Source of the DNA: Trichosphaerium sp. ATCC 40318
Taxonomy: Eukaryota > Discosea > Flabellinia > Trichosidae
Assembly: GCA_038496445.1 (NCBI GenBank)
Contig: JALMLS010000050.1
Location: 23,046 to 87,045, forward strand
Direction: 5' to 3'
DNA length: 64,000 nt
Shown: positions 58,929-64,000 of the stretch, piece by piece
Layout: every line of letters begins with the position of its first letter
Position numbering within the stretch: the first letter of the stretch is position 1
Notes under the pieces: generated by a model
What the model was told of the DNA's origin: nothing
What the model saw: the letters and a program-made list of their open reading frames with translations, nothing else
Database searches by the model: none
Translations under genes and position numbers: made by a program

Positions 58929-60455
58929 TTAATTTCCTTTATTCCACGCCAAGTAACGTGTATCACCCAGTTTTCTATAAATGCAATTGGTAAGTACTCT
59001 ACAAAAACACAAAAAAAAGTGTCACACTTTTCTTTTCTTTAAAAACGGAAAACAAACAGTACCTTCCGTTAATTAAGTGAGCAATTAAAAATACTATTGC
59101 TTGTAAAATAGCAAGACCACCAACTACCAAGTAAGCAATACCCAAGAATTGGTTCTTTCCGCCAAGGAAGGAAGTCTCAGATAAAACAACAAACTTTTTA
59201 CCCTTGAAGCCTTCAACAGGATAATCTTGAATATTGTAAAGGAATCATAAGACTAATAACACGTCTAAAAGAGACCCGACGCTGGCCATTTAAAAGAAAA
59301 AAAAGGATACTGTTCATGATCATTAGAGTAAAGTTACCCTTTAGCTCAACATCTATGATTCTACAAAGCGTATAAGTACAAAACACATAATACCAATTGT
59401 GTTATAACTACTAAGCGTGCCTATGTAGTTTCTTGAATGTTGGTAGAGCAGCAACACGCATCCAAACGATAAAATCTTCATTTTCAAAGTCTGGAATAAC
59501 TCTAACGGCGCCTATGCTGCTAGCACCAGGATTGTTGAACTAGGCGTATAAGAAACACAAAAATAAATAAATAAAAATCCTTGCGCGTGTACCTTTCTGT
59601 CAACATCTGATTTCCAGGCTATACCCTTAGATCGCAAAGGTACTGCAGTGCCATTGGCATCATGCATCATAAAAGAATCTAGAAAACGACACATAAACAC
59701 AATTAACTTTTTGTGCTCTCTGGGCAAACGTACCATTGAACTGGCTATTAGCAATGAGACCACAAGGAAGGATTGGTCTATTGTTTATCTTATCTAAAGG
59801 TGAACAGTCGCTTAAAGAACCAGCAGAGACATCTGCATCACCGGCAAGCTGAGCATCGTTTCTAGATCTGACATATCTAGAATATAAAGTGTCAAAGCCA
59901 GGCATTCACTAAATATTTCAAGCGTTACCTTCTGTGGTTTTGAAAGAAGTTGGTTAATTTGTAGTAAAGGTATACAGGTGGCTTCATGTCTAGGTCGTCG
60001 AAAGTAATGACACACGGCTCTGTTGTATTTGGATTTGGTGCTCCGCAAATATCATCATAGCGAAGCTCAGTCTCTTGCACCTTGTAACCATTAGAAAGAT
60101 GTAAAAGGTAACGCATGCAATTTTTTCTTGATTATTTGCGAGGGTATTTAATCTTAGGCAAGTGAGAGTGCCGAGGAGCGCGTTAGAGCGATTTGGAGAG
60201 AAATACAAAAAAGATAAAAAAGCTGTTGGTAATACTTACACCGTCTGATGTGATATAAAACGCAACACCGACCGGAATAAATATGATGCCAATTACAAAA
60301 AACGCAATAATCACTGTTCGTGGCGTTAGGATAGGCTGCCACGCTGGGAGCTGTTGTTGCTTAAAGCGCGACTCTAGTTGAAGGCATTAGCTACAAAACG
60401 GACGCGATTGAAGCCACGCACTCCCAGGCTTTTTAGAATTTGCTACTAGTTTCAT
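58929..60455 (-). CDS. CDC50: CDC50/LEM3/TMEM30 family, P4-ATPase flippase beta subunit
   Basis: ATG 60453-60455 ([20 protein letters not shown] after a 43-nt intron), stop 58929-58931. Family blocks in order: [20 protein letters not shown] (first TM), [122 protein letters not shown] (second TM begins), and the C-terminal [16 protein letters not shown]. The subunit is required for ER exit and activity of phospholipid-flipping P4-ATPases. Two TM helices and the Cys positions of the family lumenal domain are retained. The first start was chosen because the spliced leader restores the family's KKP...FKQQ context. Confidence 0.96.
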
Positions 60456-60641
60456 TGCGTATGCGAAACCTGTTGTGTGAGTATCGCGACGTTAAGACTT
60501 AACGCAATCAGGCTAAGCACTTTCTCAAAGCACGCAAAATGATGCCAATTACATGTACAACAAACCAATCCTCTACACGTCAGATAACAATACAAATGAA
60601 ATAGAAATCAAGCATTTTATGTACAAGGCTTTTTTTTTATT

Positions 60642-61155
60642 TTACGATCGGAGACCGAAAACCTCTGGATAACGCTGTGTTAGATCAGTGAGATCGTTGT
60701 AAAGCTTCATGTCTGCAAAAGAAATTAGCTAGCAAGAACTATGCATAAAGTTTTTGGCGGGTTTGTAAAAGTAATACCAAATTTGTGACCACGCTCTTCT
60801 AGATACGCTGGCATGGCGCCACATTCTTTTACTTCTCCAGTAGGTTCTACTTTAACCAATAGCTCGAAAACAGTACCCTACAGAAAGCTTAGTGCGCGAT
60901 ATTAGCATCACAACATACCACTGAATAATCTGTGCCTAATAATTTGACATTTACTACAACCTACGCCGCATTTAATAACCGCTCATAATTTTTCAATCGT
61001 ACGCCATCAGACGCCAGTATTTCAACGCTACCAGGTGCTTTCTTTTGTACAGTGCCCACTAAGCGAACAATGTTGTGTGGGGGGTTGCGATAGTTTTGGA
61101 TTGTAGATCCGGTTACGCGAGGAGTAGGGGGCATTTGAGATTCTTTTTGAGCCAT
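60642..61155 (-). CDS. RPA3: Replication protein A 14-kDa subunit (RPA3)
   Basis: ATG 61153-61155 (MAQKESQMPPTPRVTGSTIQ), stop 60642-60644, four exons. OB-fold blocks: RVTGSTIQNYRNPPHNIVRL, VGTVQKKAPGSVEILASDG, VVVNVKLLGTDYSV, FELLVKVEPTGEVKECGA and the C-terminal helix DMKLYNDLTDLTQRYPEVFG, which in the family forms the RPA trimer core. A TAG in the unspliced frame near 60964 is removed by a 45-nt gtacg...gtag intron, so the gene is intact. About 120 residues, family-typical. Acts in ssDNA binding during replication and repair. Confidence 0.92.
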
Positions 61156-61230
61156 GTTGTTTTAACGCTTACAAGAATTTTTTAACTAGCCTTAACAAGT
61201 GCTTTATTAAGTCTCTATGTGTCAATCAAT

Positions 61231-61836
61231 TTACGCGCGTGTAAAAGTTCTACAACAACATGCGCAGCAACCACAACAGCAACAAATAAACAACAATAAA
61301 CCTAATGCGAGCAACAGAGCTACACATCCTGCCACAATGATCGCTATAAGTACAATCCTGTTTGGTGTACCACAAGTTGCCTTGTAAGCCTTGTATCTAA
61401 TGTCAAAGCTGGACTGAGAACAGGCTTTATCGAGTGTCTAAGATGGTCAGCTTTCTTAACAAATCGGTTAATTGTTACCGTTGAAGTATGTTGTAGATTT
61501 TCACAATCAAGTCCAAGGTACGCGCGTCGAGTAACCTGAGACTCGTTAGATACTGTTGTTTCAAGAGTCACAAGTCCAACTCCGAAAAGTGCGCACCAAG
61601 CCAAAACCACAGTCATATTTGAAGCTTTGAGGTAACGCTGTATCGTTGATGTTGTAGCACTGATTTTCGATGTATGTCTCTTCTTGTGTTGCACTAGTTT
61701 TGCAATTGGCTGTATCATTCCAATATGATACTGTAACATTGAATTAGGTTCGTTTCCAGGTTAGCTACGTGCCTTTAATATCTTTGCAGTAACACACCGT
61801 TGCTAGTAATGCGCATAATACAACGTATCGCATCAT
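61231..61836 (-). CDS. Small single-pass membrane protein with poly-cysteine cytoplasmic tail
   Basis: ATG 61834-61836 (MMRYVVLCALLATVCYC, signal peptide), stop 61231-61233. Exons join as VSYWNDTANCKTSATQEETY, CYNINDTALPQSF, SNESQVTRRAYLGLDCENL, LDKACSQSSFDIRYKAYKAT, then a TM helix VLIAIIVAGCVALLLALGLL and a tail beginning ICCCCGCCACCC and ending RTFTRA. Nine of twelve residues right after the TM are cysteine, as in heavily palmitoylated tails. The ectodomain has several Cys and N-glycosylation sites. The first intron seems to use a GC donor (AAAG|GCACG). No family recognised; it differs from the Cys-rich pair at 14-16 kb. Confidence 0.75.
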
Positions 61837-61927
61837 GATGTTAATGGGAGCGTTTTACGCGGTTATGTTAAGATTTACGTTTGCTTAATCAAAACGAACT
61901 TTGTACCAACGCTATTTCACTAACAGC

Positions 61928-63663
61928 ATGTCACTACAAGGTAAAACAGAATTGGAGCGCGTGCAAAGTGCCGTGCTAGTAGAATCAGAGATGCCAGAGG
62001 ACTTGAAAGTACGACAGCATTGATAAATGTATCATGTAATTGTAATAGGGCGCTGAAGTACGTGGGTATACATGGGACACCAAAGAAGTAGATTATGACG
62101 CTTTGTTCAAATCATACCTTACAGCAGGCTTCCAATCGACTAATCTTGGCCGCTGCATCGAAGAAATTAACGACATGGTAAAAAAAGTGTATGTGGCCTG
62201 TTAAGAATTTTTTAGTTAAAATGGCGTCAAAGCGACGAAGAGATCACAGAAGATACCCCTCTAGACGAAAGGTAACGCACGCTTGTTTTCTACAATGTAC
62301 AACTGAAGAATTTTTTCAGAGACCCTGAGAAGCGTAAAAAGACACGCACAAAGATATTCTTTGGCTACACATCCAATCTGATCTCTTCAGGTTTGAGAGA
62401 AACAATTGTTTACTTGGCCAAGAACAAGATGGTACCATAACCCAGTTTGTAGCTGTAAATGTCATTAACTCACTTGTAGATTGACTACATTGTAACAACT
62501 GCTGGTGGCATTGAAGAAGATTTCATCAAATGTCTTGCCCCAACGTACATTGGAGACTTTAAACTCGACGGTGCTACCCTCAGGGATAAAGGTACCAAAC
62601 AACTGGTTCATTTCAAAGAAATCTAAACAACAGAATCAACCGACAGTTCCTCAACAAATGACCCTAAAAAAGCCAAAAACGTTTTTTTTGACAAACTCCA
62701 CAAATAATTTTTGTAAATTCTTTTCTCAGTTCGTAATATTCTTTGAATACTAACTGATTCAGGTGTGAATCGTATTGGTAACTTGCTTGTACCTAATAAC
62801 AACTACGGTAAATTTGATGACTGGATAATGCCAATCCTTGACCAAATGGTTATTGAACAACAAGAAGCAAGTAACATATTTTTGAGTATTGTACCTCGCG
62901 TGTGGTATTAACACTTAGATTCTAGGGTACTGTATGGTCACCATCTAAAATGATCAAGCGCTTTGGTAAAGAAATCAATGACGAGAGATCAGTTTACTAT
63001 TGGTGCTGGAAGGTACTATTCAAATCTTTTTCTGTTTTTTGTTCCAATACAATGCTGACAAGTAATTCAAGAATGACATTCCAGTTTTCAGTCCAGCTAT
63101 TACTGATGGTTCTATCGGTGATATGATCTACATGCACACCTTCAGAAACTTTGAGGGTAAGAATGGAGTCAATCTTATCGTAGATATTGCTCAAGATATT
63201 CGCAAAATAATCAACTTGCTGTTTTTGCTCCACATACTGGCATGATTCTATTGGGTTAGATTTAACTCATGTTCAATAATATACTTACAAACATGTAGGT
63301 GGTGGTTTAATTAAACATCATATTTGCAATGCCAATCTGATGCGTAATGGTGCTGATCACGCAGTGTTTATCAACACAGGTACTTTATTACTTGCTTTTT
63401 TATCTGACTTTTTTTTCTAGCGCAAGAATTTGACGGTTCTGATGCCGGTGCGAACCTGATGAGGCTGTATCTTGGGGTAAAATCAAGAGTGGCGCTAAAT
63501 CTGTCAAGGTATGATTTTCGCGTTTTTTGAAAAAATTCTTTGCAATATTGTCTTGGGCTTATCCGTCTTTTAGTTGTACGCAGAAGCTACGCTCGTATTT
63601 CCTATTATTGTAGCCCAAACATTTGCAAAGAATTGGGTACCAAGGGATGATCTTAAGAAGTAA
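61928..63663 (+). CDS. DHPS: Deoxyhypusine synthase
   Basis: ATG 61928 ([20 protein letters not shown]), stop TAA 63661-63663, about ten exons. Conserved blocks: [154 protein letters not shown] and [20 protein letters not shown]. The catalytic lysine in SWGKI and the NAD-binding Asp/Gly residues are present. The enzyme modifies eIF5A lysine using spermidine. Only short DNA separates it from the minus-strand genes on both sides. Confidence 0.96.
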
Positions 63664-63732
63664 AAAAAGACATATGAGTCAAGCAAAAAACAAACAAAAA
63701 TTGAAAATAAACAATTTATTTTTTTGAAGTAA

Positions 63733-64000
63733 TTATTTTGGGTTCAACCATAAGTCATCAAGAAGCTTTAGTGTATCAGCAGGGCACTTGACGGTATGTC
63801 CAATGGTAGTAGGGTCTTCAAATATCTCATAGTCGTTACCACCCTACTCTGGTATCAGCAAAGTGCGATCATATCGAAAGAGATCAAAAAAAAAAAAAAA
63901 GAAACAATACCTTGTATGTTTTATCACCGAAGAAGTGAATTTCATCAAAACCTTCAAGGTGTTGCAAGCAATATGTTTTATCCCAACCTAGTCATCAAAC
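63733..64000 (-). CDS. PMM: Phosphomannomutase, C-terminal part (runs off the window)
   Basis: Two exons are visible. The upstream one reads [26 protein letters not shown] and the downstream one [20 protein letters not shown], ending DLWLNPK with stop 63733-63735. This is the diagnostic C-terminus of eukaryotic PMM (Sec53/PMM2), a HAD-fold enzyme making mannose-1-phosphate for N-glycosylation. The GWDKT and FFGDKT(Y)xGGND motifs bind substrate and Mg2+. The 5' two-thirds lies beyond position 64000. Confidence 0.95.

Noticed and set aside
60940-60970. In-frame TAG in RPA3 suggesting a pseudogene
   Set aside because: A 45-nt gtacg...gtag intron removes it and the joined sequence fits the RPA3 OB fold.

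Overview
The window is nuclear DNA of a unicellular eukaryote. Base composition is AT-rich (roughly 36-38% GC by eye). Genes are packed on both strands, and most are cut by many short introns (about 35-90 nt, GT-AG with a few apparent GC-AG), so exons had to be joined by eye. Outer coordinates of the well-recognised genes are reliable to the codon; internal exon borders were only partly resolved. The gene set fits a motile or phagotrophic protist: DOCK-type GEF, BRK1, a filamin-like/Costars/LIM protein, a Ras-like protein, and many secreted or single-pass surface proteins with PT-rich stalks. Such stalks and SdrD-type B domains recall stramenopiles, but I cannot place the organism with confidence.

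Layout. 1-3.5 kb holds one unrecognised spliced gene and doubtful ORFs. 3.55-5.96 kb (-) is NOP2, divergent from a multi-dsRBD protein (6.46-9.83 kb +) whose 3' flank carries a 122-nt hairpin. 10.28-12.89 kb (+) is a filamin-like/Costars/LIM protein. 13.1-15.9 kb (-) holds two tandem Cys-rich membrane paralogues and a decayed third copy. 16.8-19.9 kb (-) has a small secreted protein and a propeller-like, PT-stalked membrane protein. 20.8-25.3 kb (+) encodes a degenerate Ras-like domain joined through a long Ser/Pro/basic linker to a TKL-like pseudokinase. 25.6-27.35 kb (+) is a beta-helix-like membrane protein. 27.6-28.5 kb (-) is METTL26/UPF0585. 29.5-32.0 kb (+) is an SdrD-B-like PT-stalk protein, 32.3-33.5 kb (-) a class I methyltransferase, and 34.0-37.5 kb (+) a large secreted enzyme-like protein. 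37.8-38.8 kb (-) is an F-box/MORN-like gene. 39.0-44.0 kb (+) holds SR140/U2SURP, BRK1 and SRP19. 44.3-52.9 kb (-) is the DOCK gene. 53.2-55.5 kb (+) is a membrane protein with three FxIP tail motifs. 55.6-61.8 kb (-) holds a second F-box/MORN-like gene, a quinone-oxidoreductase-like MDR, CDC50/TMEM30, RPA3 and a poly-Cys-tailed membrane protein. 61.9-63.7 kb (+) is deoxyhypusine synthase, and the window ends inside phosphomannomutase (-).

Functional themes. Actin and signalling: filamin-like/Costars/LIM, the Ras-like/pseudokinase fusion, BRK1 (WAVE complex) and DOCK (Rac GEF) lie within about 40 kb. RNA and translation: NOP2, dsRBD protein, SR140, SRP19, DHS. Surface biology: seven or more signal-peptide or single-TM proteins. 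The hexamer CACGTG occurs about 55 times, far above composition expectation, often inside introns near the 3' splice site.
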